From: Rallus limicola
Taxonomy: Eukaryota > Chordata > Aves > Gruiformes > Rallidae
Assembly: GCA_022605955.1 (NCBI GenBank)
Contig: JAKCOZ010000005.1
Coordinates: 3,189,501-3,253,500, forward strand
DNA: 64,000 nucleotides
Direction of reading: 5' to 3'
Position 1 is the first letter of the stretch, and the number at the start of each line of letters is the position of its first letter. The position numbers and the translations under genes were made by a program. The notes under the pieces were generated by a model. It saw only the letters and a program-made list of their open reading frames with translations. It searched no databases and was not told the origin of the DNA. Of this stretch, positions 35,801-48,002 are shown one piece after another.

Positions 35801-38800
35801 ATTTGCCCACTAACATTAAAAGATATCTATAACTGAGCTTTCATTCTCTTTTTTTTTTTCTTTTTTTTTTTTTTTCAGAATTTTATTTATTCATGGCAGG
35901 GGGAGGAATCCAGTAGGTTACATAGCAAGTAGAACTTTGGTTATATGAGCTTAGTAGGTCATTGTGCAGAAGATTAATAAAGTTATTTGACTGTGTTGCA
36001 TTTCCTCTTTATTCATTGTATGAGCAGCATTGACGTGTGCAGTACACTGATACAGACTGTACTGTTTCATCCAAGTACACACAGTCCTATTCTCCCTATT
36101 TTTTGCCTTTAAAGTGAAGCACTTGTAGTTGTGAATGGTGTGATTTATTTTATTAATGGTATCTTTGCTGCAGGCTGTAGCATTGAGTCTTTTTGTCCCA
36201 ATGAAGTCTTTTTTATGACAATGATAATATATGACTTAGTGTTTCTTTCAACAACAAGGAGACAACTGTGTTTTCCTTGTACTTATTTTCTCAGTCTTGA
36301 ATTCTTTGGCCATTCCCAAAATAGACAAAATGGGCTGAAGCATATGCGAAGATCCTCATTTCTAACTCAGCATTATCTGTCGGCACATTATTTTTAACTG
36401 GAGACAGCAGCTCAAGAAAACCAACACATTCCTTACCCATACCCTCAGGTTTTATTGAAATCAGTCTGAGATTTCAGACCAAGTTTTGCAGGCTCAGTCC
36501 CTTAAATTTGTCAAGTTAATCAAAACTGCAGAAGCCCAGGGACCAGCATGGGGTTTGCTAGCGGGGATGACAGTCCAGGTTGTCGCCAGCTGCAGCAGGA
36601 GGTTGGGATGCAATTGCTGAGGCTGGACTTTATCCAGGGTATCAGGAAACCCTATCCAGAGAAAGCAGTGTGGTGCTTGCACTGACAACGAATCACCTGG
36701 GCTCCCCACAGCCCTATGTAAGGAGAGGCAATGCTGCCAGCTTTAACTCCTTCCAAACCTCGCCTGCAGGTCTGGCTCAGGGCTGAATTGGGATAGGAGC
36801 CTGGCTCTCATCAACATCGCTTCCTGCCTGCACTGGTGCCACTTGGAGACCTTCCACTGCAAACATTGATCCAGCTAACACTGCATAGCTTATGAGATCT
36901 GAGGAGATGAAAGTGTTCGACCTTATGGTTGCAGGCTGTTACAAGTGATTAGGACGTGAATCAGATCCTCCGCCTACCTGCAAGGTACCGAGTTTGGGAT
37001 TCCTTTCCTCCCCCTGCCCACGCAGTCGTTAGCCCAGAGACTGCTACCTCTGTAGGTAACATGCCGCCGGCAGGATCAGGCTGGCACACAGCCTTCTGGT
37101 TTTTGTTTCTGTCCTGAACACGTCATCTTTTCTCTGTTTGTTATATGCTAATCACTGGGCATGGGGTAGAGTGGAAATATTTGGAGATCTTTTGGCTCTA
37201 GCTGAGTCCCTGTTCAGCCCAGCGAGTGATTCAGAGGTCTGTATTCTTTGCACTGAATCAGACCTTAGAGATGCACAATGTCTGTTAGGTCACCTAGCAC
37301 ACCCCGCCCTTTGGTGACTTTTCCTTTCAAGACTTAAGTCTAGTTTTCTTCTGCTAGGAGAAAAAAGGAAGCGGAATTGCACAGTGTCTCTGCAGGGCTG
37401 GGCGCTTCATGAACTCATGGCTCTTCGTTCCCCTGTGCTTGTGTAGAGATTTGGCGTCAGAAAGTCAGTATAGACTCTTTTCGACTGATCACGTGTGGAT
37501 TGATGCAGCAGTTCAAGCAGAATACAAGTCACAGTGCAGCAGAAAGTCAAGGGAGAAAAACTTTCTGAACAGGGAGGTTTGGGGAGCTTTGTCACCTGCT
37601 TTTTGCTGTCACACGTGGACAGACACCATGCATGTGTAACTTTCTAGACATCATTAAGCGTTGCTAATATTGATACTTTTTTGATGTGCATGTCTAGCAA
37701 AAACTCAGGACCTCGTTAATTGTCTCACTTAAGAGAAACCAGTGGGAGAGTGTGGTGCTATTAAGGGCAGGTCTTGGGCATGGGAGAACCACTGCAGCAG
37801 AGACTGTGGCTCCGTGCCCTCACAGATGACACCCTCCTTTGCTCACTGGTGTGTTTTTCGTGATCACTCTGCCAGGCTTGTTCAGGGGAGCTTTCTCCTG
37901 TGGTTGCTCTGTGTGCTAGGTCTGTGTGTGTGCCCAGGGACACGTTGCCCTGCCCAAGGCAGGAGTGGGACAAATGCGTCCTGCCCTGCTCATGGTTGTA
38001 GCTAGGTTTGTGTTTCCGCTTGGCTTTGTGTGACGTGTTTTGGAGATGATTATTTTTTCTGGTACCAGTTCTCAAGGAGGAATTTACTGATTTCTTGAAG
38101 CCATTTTAAATGAAGGTCAGTGTTTATAGCTTCGTGGCACATCCCCAACTACAATCAAAGTAGCTGATTGCCTGTATTTCTGTAGGACCTGGGTAGAATT
38201 TTATCCTTCTGGGCTTTGCACGTACACGGCAGAAGACCAGCCCTGTGCAGAGGAATTCACTGGTTGAGGAGGCACAGCAGCAGAGGCTAAACAAAATGGA
38301 GACAGTGAATCTAGCAGCTTGAAAGCAGGAAACAAATCAAGCTGAGAGCCTGGCTTAGAAACCTGTCTTTCTTGGGTCCTGCCTTAGGCCTGATGTACTG
38401 CACCCCAGCACTTCCCCGGTGCTCTGTTGTGTAATTTAAAAAGCACTGAAATCCGTGAAAAAGCTGGTGGCTTCAAGTCCATAATGCAGGATTCTTGTTT
38501 CAGTTTGCTTCATACTGAGGGGACTTACTAAATGAAGGTGAAGTTATCGGACCTAACACAGGAGCCTTTCTTTTCAGTGGAAAAGGGAGTCGCTGCCAAC
38601 TTGCTCGGATAACAGCAGTTAGCCGAGCCTGTGTCCTTGAGCCTGCCTTAACCCTCAGCGACTCCAAGTTCCCCAGCTGGTTTGGGAAACAGCAGTGCAA
38701 GTCTGCAAGAGCTCTGTGTCTGACCTGCTCATCGCTGCTTAGAAGGGGCAGCAGTGATTTCAAATGGCCTCTGCCTCCTCCCAAACCTGAAAATAGCCCA

Positions 38801-40191
38801 AAGATTCTCTGAGGCAGAGGGGTGCTTGTAGTTACCCCCAGCACGAGTTGGGCTGAGGTGGAGATGCTCTCTGCTCCCTTGCAAGATGTGGGTTTGAAGG
38901 CAGGACCATGGGCAACTGGGGTGTGGACTTCTGTTCCGTATCTGTTGTAGCTCTGCACCCTTCCTCCCTTACTACTGTGAGAACATTTTAACCCCACCCT
39001 ATTTCTCTGAGATGTGTAAAAAGAAAAAAGAGGGAGTGGTTGGTTTTGGTTTTAGTCAATACCAGAGGGGTTTTTTATCTTTGAGTGAGTAAAAATTGAT
39101 GCCAAATTGCTCAGGATGGGGGAACTTGCCAAAGTCATTCTGTTTGTGTCTCAAGGCTACTTGGGTACACTTGGGCATTCAGATATTGAAGTCCATAGAA
39201 ACCTAAACTTCAGGCTAAAAAACCTGAAGATCCATATCTGAGTAATGTTTTTTATAAGTTTATGAATCTGTCTTAATATTCATTTTAAAAAATGGAATTT
39301 TTAAAACCTGTCAATCTTTCCCCAGATATGGATGAGCTGAGTTAGTAGGCACAGGACCCAGCAGTTCCTGGAAGAGGGGACGCTTTGGAGAGGAGGATGC
39401 CCAGGTCTACTGGTGACACTTCTAAAGGTTGTACTTGCTCTGCTGTAGGACCTGTTCTAATGAGAAATTAGTATGCTGTCCAAAACGGCTTTTTTATTTT
39501 TGTTATTTTTCTTTACTTGCATTTTCCTTACTAGTGTCAGTGAAACAATCCTAGGGGGGTCATGACAGCTTGTAAAATGTTCCTTACTTCTCAGAAGTTA
39601 AAGAGGTCCCATCCAGGGATCCTGCATGGCTTCTTTAAGTGTATCTTTCACAGAAAATGCAGAGTACTTAACAGCTCACAAAAACATGGGTTTAGTGCCT
39701 CTGCTTGATTATATCTAAAATAAGTTTAAAAAGAAAAAGAACCTTAAAAAAAGATAAAATTACTTGTTTCTGGAAAATGTTTGGCTTGGAGTTCTTAGTC
39801 TGTTCATTGATGTCTGTCTCAGAAAGGGCAGATGAATCTTGCATTTCCAAGAAGACTATAAATATAGAGCAGTGCAGTCTCATTTACTAATATTATGAAG
39901 CTAATTTAGCTGTAAATTCAATCTTATATCTGTCTAAACCATCAAGAAGAGCCACCATGCTGGAAAACTGAGTTCCCAGCAAACATCTAGGCAGGAGCAC
40001 AAGTCTCCTCTCTTCCTGTCAAACCACGAATATGGTGTGGTTTTGAAGCTTTGAAATGACAAAATCTTTGTAGATCCAGGACCTTTTTATTTCTTCATGA
40101 CTTGTGATCTCTACATATTTAATGATTACTGAAATTTCCTGCAGTTAAAAGCAGTGTCTCCTTAGTTATCAATTTTAAAAATAAAAAATAA

Positions 40192-40214
40192 ATATATATA
40201 TATACATATATATA
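40192..40214. repeat. TA dinucleotide microsatellite
   Basis: ATATATATATATA, then CATATATATA, flanked by A-rich sequence. Confidence 0.9.
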
Positions 40215-43200
40215 AAAAAAGAGACATTTGATAATCTGCCTGGTACTTCTCCAAAGAGTGAGTGATTAATATACTATTCTAGATATCTCAAGCAATTCAT
40301 TAAGGCTTTCAGCACCAAGCAGGCCACTAATGGATACAGAACATCCCTTAAATCCCTACTAAAATACAATAAACTATATTGGAAATGGTAAGCCTTTGAC
40401 AGTAAGCTCTAGTGTAGGGTGGCAGGGACCCACCTGAGGTAGAATTTGGGGGGACAGGCAATTTATTATCAGTCGCTTATCAAATGTTCCAGGAATTTCT
40501 CCCAATTCTCTGAGATATCCCTCACATCACCTGACTTTGTCTCGAAGCCCAGACTGCAAAATGCAGCTTGGCTTATGAGATAAGATTTTCAATTTCAGCC
40601 TTAACAGAATTAAGTATCGACTTGACATTTATACAGATTCTGAGTCATGCGATGCGTTGACTGATTAAAATGGGGACAAGCAATCTATCGGAGTATGAAA
40701 AAACGATGAACAGTGAAGAAGTAATAGTTGATAGTCATTAGTGAAGGTTGCATAATTCCTGTAGAGCTATTGGACCTCGCGCTGAATGAGCTGCAGAAGT
40801 TCATTAGAAGACCCTTCAACAGAAAAGCAGAAAGCATCAGTGAACTTCTGAAGTGTGGTTGGCTCGAGAGTTTATCTAGTGTAGGTCTTACTACACCCAA
40901 TGAATATTTCCAGTGAAGAGGTAAGGGCAAGGCTCACTTGCAGGGCTGTTTAAAATGTGAACTCTACTGTGTCTTTTTCATAACCTCTAATATCACTTCC
41001 CATTACCTACCTTTTGAGTGACTCCCCTTGAATAAAGCCACACAGAACTAATGAAAAGGCCCTGTGGCAAGCTGTATGTGGGCACTGTTGCCAGAGTTTA
41101 GAAGATAGAGAGTGAGCAAGTTAGGGGCCGTGTCACCAAAATCTGAGATTTCATTCACTCTTAGATTTCATTCACTTTTTTGTTGCCTGTTTACTCACCT
41201 GCCTCATTGTCCTTTTCTGCTTGGTGTCTCCACTGCCTCAGAACCTAATCCTGGACCATCAGCTTCCACCAGGGAACTATTTGAGTTGGGCACAGGATTT
41301 GGCTAGCATTTTTATAATCTCAGTTTAGAAGTGGTGAAATCTGTGTCATTTATCTCTGTGTTGTGTTTGTATATAGGATCCAAATTTCTTTCTGAAATTC
41401 CTAGTTAGTACCATAATTAAAACAGTAATCTGGCAGTAAGACGGAACAGGTCGGTAGATGATCTGAAAGTCAACTTTCTAGAACCAGATTTGTCATCTTT
41501 TTTCCTCTCTATAAAATTTATTGGGATCTATCCATAGCCCCAGGCTATACCAAGTTCTTCACTGGAACCACAGGACGGCACCACAAGGAAACACTGTAAA
41601 ATCTCTCTGAGAACAGCAGATAGGAGGGGCCAAAACCTGCTTTACTCCTAAACACAGAATATCTGGGCACAGAAACAAGTATAGTTTATAGCAATAGCTG
41701 ATAGAATTATTTATTTATTTTTAAGCTAACCAGCTTCCCTCTGGAAAATGCTATTTGCTTGTAATGATCTATTCTATTGAAACTGTGAAAGCTGTGGAAC
41801 AGTCCAGCATCAAAATGGACGCTTCATTTAGACTTTCTTGTCTCTTTACACTCTCCCATTTCTTTTGCTCTGATGTCTTTGCCTTGTTCCCTGTATGTAT
41901 ATGATAGGAATGATCATATATTAGAATTTGGAATATTTTGATGTTCGTGGTTAATCTTTTAATTTTTTTTTACACTCCAACTATTTTTTATCCATGTTTG
42001 CCAGCTTCCCCCCCACTGTTTTGGGGGGATTGATTTATTTCATCTCTTATTTAAAATTACTTGAACCTTTGACACTGTGTTCTCTCTTCCAGTCCCATCC
42101 TCCACTGCTCCCCCCTTTCATTGCTCCCCTAACTGTGCTCTTAGTGACATCCTGAATGTTTAAATCTTGTTCTCTCTCTAGGTTTGATGATGCCAAAGGA
42201 AAGACCCTGGGGCAGAGACTGTGCATGAATGACAGTGTACAAGGAGAAGCCTGAGGGTACATTCTTCCTTTTCTCATGTACAATACCTTTTTTTTCTCTT
42301 TGCTTAGGAAAAATGAGCTACTACAAGCTTCAAATGATGTTCCTGTCACACCTATTGTGAAAATATAAACCTATATAAAGCTATATGCTTTATGCTATAT
42401 GCTTTAACTTACGTGATAATGGGTCCTCATTCTGTCCTCTTGGTGGGGAGTAGTATTAGGAGAGCTTGGTGTAAAACTCTCACTGTGAGGGGTAGGCAAA
42501 CAAGTCTAACCTTGGTTACAGTCATCTCCATCTTTTATCCCTGGCATCTGCTACAGCACTTTCCCTTGGTGTTATTGCTATTTCTGGTTTTACAGACGCA
42601 TCAAACATGGCTTGGGGACACATTTTAATAGACACTCTATTACACTGATACATGAACTCTGATCTTAGACATTAATGATCTTAAAAATCCTTCCATTAAC
42701 TGTAATTCTGTCCTTAAAGTGCTTGAGCAAAATCTCATTTTTAGCACATTGCAGCTGAAGAGGTGATGGCAAAGATGCGGGGTTTCAGCAAGAAGAGATG
42801 CTTAGGAAAGCTTTGAGGAAAGAAAGGGAGAAAGGGCAGCGACGATGGAAGTGAGAGCGTGTCAGTCACTGGAGCTGGGAAACATGAACACAAAATCCAG
42901 CAAAGGGGATCCTTCAAAGAAATGGACTCCAAGACAGTGTGAAGGGAAAGATAGCTTGTTAGTAGAGATCTACTGTCACCAGACTAGGGTGAAGTAAGGA
43001 AGAGCTGGGAGGGATTTGGGAGGCCACAGAGGGAGGTCAGCAACAATCCTATTGAGCCATGACTGAAGTTCCACAGTGAGGCATGTCTCTGGCGAGATTT
43101 TACCTGGAGAAATAAGCACTAGTGAAGTGATGCATCACATGTGGTGACACTTGACTGAGGAGAGAATAATGAGTGGCAAGGAAGACGGGAAAAAGAAGTA

Positions 43201-43492
43201 GGTGGCATGATAAATAGAATCTATTTACTAGAGATTTGTGACGGGGTGGGCATGAGCTGCCTTTTATTGAATAAATTACTGTCACTGCAAATACTGTGTA
43301 AGTGAATCCATTCTTTATCCCTAACATGTATATTAGCTAAGTCAAGGCTGCTTGCTCCACGGTTTCAAGCAGAGGTGAAGGGCTACTGCAAGCCAGACTG
43401 CAGCTCTGCTTTCACATTTGTTCAGTCTTGTCATACAGGTTTATTCTTTGCTTTTTCATTCTACTGATTTCTGTTTCAGCTGCTACTGGGGG

Positions 43493-43498
43493 GCGGGG
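43493..43498. repeat. target-site duplication, left copy (GCGGGG)
   Basis: Six bases immediately before the 5' LTR, repeated exactly at 50057-50062 after the 3' LTR. Six bases is the usual duplication length for alpha- and betaretroviral integrases. Confidence 0.92.
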
Positions 43499-43865
43499 TG
43501 TAGAGAAATGGTTAGCTAGCAGAGGCCACACAAACATGGGCCAGCTGTCTGAGCTGGAATTTGGGAGGCATCGTACACAGCTAGTCTAGTTGCTGATATG
43601 AACTGGACGTGCTATTCTTGGATACCTGAGTTGCAAACAACCGGATGCCTCTCTGATTCAGGCGTGAGAAAAGGGAGGTGTAGCTGACCACCGATGAAGA
43701 ACTAAGGGCAGGACTGACCTTAAAAATAATAACCAATAATGAGCTTGGCTTTTGCAATATGTAATGAGCTAATTAGAACTATTATAAAAGACAACTGTAC
43801 TATTCAATAAACGGAGCTTGCTGATTACTCGCATCGAGTGTCCGAGTCTTCCCTCCGTCGCAACA
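43499..43865 (+). repeat. 5' LTR of the endogenous retrovirus
   Basis: It starts TGTAGAGAAATGG and ends GTCGCAACA (TG...CA termini). TATAAAA at 43783-43789 and AATAAA at 43806-43811 are only 17 bases apart, so the polyadenylation signal lies at the U3/R border, as in retroviruses with a short R. Confidence 0.96.
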
Positions 43866-43867
43866 AA

Positions 43868-43885
43868 TGGCGCCCGAACAGGGAC
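43868..43885 (+). promoter_or_regulatory. primer binding site, tRNA-Lys3 type
   Basis: TGGCGCCCGAACAGGGAC is complementary to the 3' end of tRNA-Lys3. The same site is used by lentiviruses and by MMTV among betaretroviruses. Two bases separate it from the LTR. Alpharetroviruses normally use tRNA-Trp, so this does not match the envelope class. Confidence 0.95.
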
Positions 43886-44155
43886 CCTGACCTGGAGGGG
43901 CCAGCGACTGAGTTTCGAGTTTCGTGTACCGGTCCTGTAAGCAGCGCAGGAGGCGATAAGGGCAGGCGAAAGGGTAGGCGACAGGGCAGGTCCCTGTGCC
44001 CGGGTAAGCCTCAGAAGAAGGTCTCACCGCGTCCCTCCGTCCTCGGCTCAGTGCCCGGGAGCGCCTTTTTAGAGGCTACCGCCGTTGGACACAACCGCCG
44101 CTGAAGTCTGGGAAGGCTGCAGAAGCGCTGACCAAAAGTGTAGCGCAGAAGGCGT
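43886..44155 (+). other. retroviral leader with splice donor
   Basis: A GC- and CpG-rich untranslated leader. CGG|GTAAGC at 44003/44004 is a good match to a major splice donor and would serve to make a subgenomic envelope message. Packaging signals would be expected here but cannot be seen by motif. Confidence 0.6.
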
Positions 44156-45040
44156 ATGGGAAGATCCCCCGTGCAGGACGCGGAAGGGAAGATCCCCGCC
44201 AGTGAGTATGTGTTGCGGGCCCGCAAGGTATGGATAGACAAGCGGCATTATTTGCTCAAATGCTTTTTAGAAAAGCGGAGCGTTCAGGGGATAGACCATA
44301 GGAAGGAGTTACATAGGAAGGGTTTTTTCACAAATCCCGATACAGTTTTGAACATGCAGAGTGGCGCAAGCAGAACTGATGCAAAAAGGGAAAAAATCTG
44401 CTACGGAGAATGTGTTTTTGTTTCTGTGCACCCTTTCACCCACCCCAGTTACTGTGCTAAGCAATAATGCCGTGTTATCAGTGCAAAGTGGTAAATCTGT
44501 CGGAACTGAAAGGAAAGAATTAGTACGCGTAAATCTGCCATCAAGGTATGCACCCCCCCCACTGTTATCCCTTTGGAAGGAAAAAATGTGGAAAGAAACC
44601 GTGCAACTGACTGCCGTTAATATCTGCTCACCTCTAACGTTGCTGAGCCTAAAACACTCTGTGACGCAGTTAAAAATGTTAGCCGCCATGAGCAACTTCG
44701 TCTTGTCCTTGAAAAGCTGGCAAACATGGATGCGGAGCAGGCAACAGCATGCCCTGCTGTTAAAGGTTTTGCAGAATTGCCCACCCACCCACCCGATAAC
44801 TATGGAGAGGAAAACCACAGACATAAAGAATCATCGACTAAACCACCGGACAAGACACCTCAGGACAGGAATAACACTCCTATGGAGAAGGACAAGTATC
44901 GGCTTAAATCACCATCGGCTGAGGGGCACAGAGACTGCACTGGACAAGAAACCTCAGGACAGGAACAACACTCCTATGGAGAAGGACAAGTATCGGCTTC
45001 AATAACCATCGGCTGAGGGACACAGAGACTGCTCGTCGGA
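44156..45040 (+). pseudogene. gag-like remnant, frame-broken
   Basis: An ATG at 44156, right after the leader, opens a 103-codon frame starting MGRSPVQDAEGK. Overlapping frames at 44361-45005 and 44726-45016 show that the frame changes more than once. I see no capsid major homology region and no CCHC zinc knuckle, so most of capsid and nucleocapsid seem to be missing. A Pro-rich, charged tail (PTHPPDNYGEENHRHK) includes a tandem duplication. The gag identity rests on position and composition, not on a domain match. Confidence 0.5.
44848..45034 (+). repeat. 94-bp tandem duplication inside the gag-like region
   Basis: Unit 1 (44848-44941) and unit 2 (44942-45034) share GACAAGAMACCTCAGGACAGG and TATGGAGAAGGACAAGTATC with few differences. 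94 is not a multiple of three, so the two copies are read in different frames. Confidence 0.85.
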
Positions 45041-45217
45041 GCCTGGACACGTAAGGTGTTGTCAGTACAGAAAAAAATGGTTAAATCGGGGTATTTTGAT
45101 TTCTACACAATCGTGCTAATTACCAGGGAGGATTTATGTGGGGATGAGCGGGTGGTGGAGAAAGTGGGAGGTGGGGAAGCATGCCGACCGCGCGGTGGTC
45201 CTGACACTCAGTCCGTG

Positions 45218-45237
45218 CCCCCCCCCCCCCCCCCCCC
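45218..45237 (+). repeat. poly-C tract (20 C)
   Basis: Twenty C in a row inside the provirus, just upstream of the reverse transcriptase remnant. The length is likely unstable or misassembled. Confidence 0.95.
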
Positions 45238-45419
45238 TCCCAAATACTGAGTGTGGATTCGCGTTTTGCAATGCTATTTGATTGATAAATTGGTTTGCAG
45301 TATTTGTCTCTATATGCTATGGATTCAGGGATACGTTTCTCCAACTGGAAGCAAGTCTGGTTACTAAGAAAAAGATTTCTGATAGCGACCATTGAAAGTG
45401 GGCAGCTTACTTTAAACAT

Positions 45420-45960
45420 TTAACTTGCAAAATAGAAATGTCCATCTGGGTTGATCAGGGTACATAATTTAATACGGGAGCAGAAATTGCTTTTCAGACT
45501 ATAAACAACATTAACCCAGGAAAAAGGTATTACTGGGTGCGCTCCCTCAAAGCATAAAACTTTACCAACTATGTGCCAAATTTATGTAGCTTCCACACTT
45601 GTTCCAGCACGGAAAACGCAATCCTTGTTTAATCTTTTATCATTGCATGGTTGATATCTTGATTGTGGGAAAAAACTTGAACGTTGAAAGTTTGATTCGT
45701 GGCTTAACAGTGTATTTAAAAAGCAAGGCGTTACAGATTGGGCTATAGAAAATTCAAAAGACGCCAGTATGGAAATATTTGGACTGACAGATTGATAACT
45801 AATGCACAAAAGTTGCTTAGAGATATTACCTGGCTTTGTTCATTGCGTGGTATTATGCATCAGTATTTTTATTACCTATATTTGCAGCCACACTGAACCA
45901 ACTGGCTGACTCAAGGTCTAGTAGGGAGAAATCAGAGAGCACACAGGCTGGTAGCAATGA
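45420..45960 (+). pseudogene. reverse transcriptase remnant with altered active site
   Basis: The stretch recalls the palm and thumb of retroviral RT. The place of the YMDD active site reads Cys-Met-Val-Asp followed by ILIVGKNLNVESLIRGLTVY (45641 onward), so the Tyr and first Asp are changed. KIQKTPVWKYLD follows, then a DITWL-like segment at about 45,818-45,840. In-frame stops interrupt it at about 45,750 and 45,780, and the frame changes upstream. The fingers region and RNase H are absent. It cannot encode an active polymerase. Confidence 0.75.
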
Positions 45961-46039
45961 CATGAGCTGCTGTACTGCTACTGCACAAACCAAGAAATCT
46001 AGTGAACATTCAGTGCCGGTGTACTCTGCTATAGCAGCA

Positions 46040-46480
46040 CTTGAGTACCCTGTGAAGTTAAAACTGACAATGACAGCCCAGAACATACAGCACAAGCAAC
46101 ACAAGCCTTTTCTTTTTCAGTTCTGGAAGGTTACCTATGTTACAGGGACACCACACTTGCCTGCAGGTCAGGCTGTAGTGGAACGTATGAATCAAACTCT
46201 CAAGCGTTTGCTCTAGAAAATAAAAACGGGGGAGAGGAGGAGATCTCTCCAACTGATTGACCAACTGATTGCTTTTTCAATTATGGACACACAGTAGGTT
46301 TAAAAGGAGGTTTGAAAGGGAACAAAAAGAATAATAAAAGGTGTTCATAAGAAATGAAGTTGCAGGTACTAACTAGGGGAAGGAGATCTGCCTATGTCAT
46401 TACAGATATGGGAAGCAAGTGGATAAAGCCGTGGATCCAGAAGAAATCGAGCCTGCATGAACCAACTCGGGATCCTGATC
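46040..46480 (+). pseudogene. integrase remnant: second half of the core and C-terminal domain
   Basis: The second catalytic Asp context (T-D-N) is at 46063-46071. The frame then changes, and the catalytic Glu occurs in GQAVVERMNQTLK with Glu at 46181-46183, followed by a stop at 46214. Downstream another frame gives GEEEISPTDQL at about 46,230-46,260 and a C-terminal SH3-like strand, SAYVITDMGSKWIKPWIQKK, from 46387. The zinc-binding N-terminus and the first Asp are missing: RT joins almost directly to the integrase core near 46,000. Confidence 0.8.
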
Positions 46481-46777
46481 GCACTAACTGAAGTCAGGTG
46501 TTCTAACGGCAGCCACAATGGACTATGAATTTTGCTGTGGGACATTTTGAACCATCTAACAGTCCTTGAAACATGCATGTGTTTGTGGTAAACGAAAATT
46601 AGGGAAATAATGATTTCTGCACAGCCTAAGATCATAGACTACACATAAATGTGAGGCTGATGTTACCTGCACTCCTGACACTCGTGATTGGCAAAGCAAA
46701 CAAATACAATAGCAAAGGTAGTAAAGCTACCTTTAGCTACAGACTTGTGCAGCACTTGAGTTTTGTTACTGTCTCAT

Positions 46778-47030
46778 GATATGTGCTGCAGGAATCTGTC
46801 TGACCACTCAGCATTCAGAAATTAATAGAACAAGCTCAAAAGATACAACATGAAAAATTAATTCTCTGGATTGGACAATTGGTTTCATGAGTGGGAATTT
46901 CAGGATGGATGTTGTCAATGGTCAAATTTGGATTATTGAATTTGGATTATTGAATATGGTAATTATGGCACTTGTCTTACATTTACTGCCATGCTTGCTG
47001 AGCTTTCTGCAAAGGGCCCTTGCAGAGACC
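46778..47030 (+). pseudogene. first envelope TM remnant
   Basis: DMCCRNLSDHS at 46778-46810 matches the segment after the CX6CC motif in the second TM copy (CCMDLNDHS). After a frame change, IQKLIEQAQKIQHEK follows. A hydrophobic segment, MVIMALVLHLLPCLLSFL, begins at about 46,956 and fits a membrane anchor. No SU coding precedes it, so this is a truncated envelope of a different lineage from the second copy. Confidence 0.65.
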
Positions 47031-47617
47031 TCTAACAAGCAGATACTAAAAAGGAAAAATTGTCTGGGAGGACAGCAGGCTTGCCGGCAGTCTGGCTCTC
47101 CTCACAAGGACATAGGCCCTGACAGTATCCCTGAATTCCCATGCAACAGGAAAATTACTCATGCTGAGAGGTATTTGGTAATCACATTCTTAAAACACAG
47201 TGGCCTTGAAGGCAGGTGGACAGACTGCCTTACAGCAAAGAGTTGTGAGAAGCTATTTGGAAGTAAGTGAACAGATCATGTACTATTCATAATAAGAGAG
47301 TCAAAACCGCAGCAGGTGTGCAGATAACTTTTAGACATCAAAGGTAAACTAACAATGTATAGCTGTATGCTTATCAAAACTCGTTACAGTTACTAAATAA
47401 TCACTTTGGTGTGGACAGTGTGTGTAGCAAATTAGTAGGTTTTAGCCTGTCACATTTTACAATATGGCTTTTAGTTTACAGAATGGCTTTTAGATTTAGT
47501 TGAACAAGGGCTTATGTTTTCATTAGTTGTTTTTGCCTTAGTGTTATTTTGCTGTGCAAGTCACAGTGTTTCTCCTGCAGGATGAATAACGCTCTTCGCA
47601 AAAATCTGGCTGGTCCA

Positions 47618-48000
47618 TAAACAAGAAGGGGGAATTGTAGCCATGTATGAGGGGAGTGGGTTCAGTGGCCCACCCAGATTTTCTCCTGACCCCTGCATAA
47701 TCAGGGCTGGGGAAGCTGGCAGAGGCATGTCAGTATGCAGTAACAGGAAAGGTAGATGTCTGTGAGAACAGGACGTTGCAAGAAAATCCTTGAGATAACA
47801 AACTGCAAGAATGTTAACAACTGCCTTGAAAAGGAACAAAGTGACTGTGTAGCCTCACCCAATTATTAGCAATAGTGAGAAGCATGTAAGACAGGTGAGC
47901 AGAACATCTAACCAGAGCAACTGTTGACCCACGGCAGAACATATGGGTCACCCTGGCATGGGTATTAAATACCACCACCTTCTGCACCAGTAGTCTATGT
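47618..48000 (+). repeat. polypurine tract and LTR-like segment of a second, related retrovirus
   Basis: AAACAAGAAGGGGGAATTGTAG at about 47,619-47,640 repeats the layout of the functional tract and 3' LTR start (GGGGGAATTGTAG). From TG at 47636 the sequence then differs from the flanking LTRs. It carries a TATTAAATA box-like site at 47963-47971. It stops abruptly near 48,000, where integrase C-terminal coding resumes. It is best read as U3 sequence of a related element captured by recombination. The right limit is approximate. Confidence 0.6.
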
Positions 48001-48002
48001 GG

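Larger units (their letters stand above)
29713..43492. other. long intergenic stretch, no gene seen
   Basis: About 13.8 kb, mostly AT-rich. It holds homopolymers (T12G12 at 32784-32807, T tracts near 34,000 and 35,850-35,876), a TA repeat at 40192-40214 and scattered open frames under 170 codons, none with a domain I recognise. A moderately GC-rich part lies at 31,560-31,750. Confidence 0.55.

Noticed and set aside
38500..38997. 165-codon minus-strand open frame
   Set aside because: Biased toward Ser, Leu, Pro and Gly with no recognisable domain, promoter or splice context; consistent with a chance frame in GC-richer DNA.
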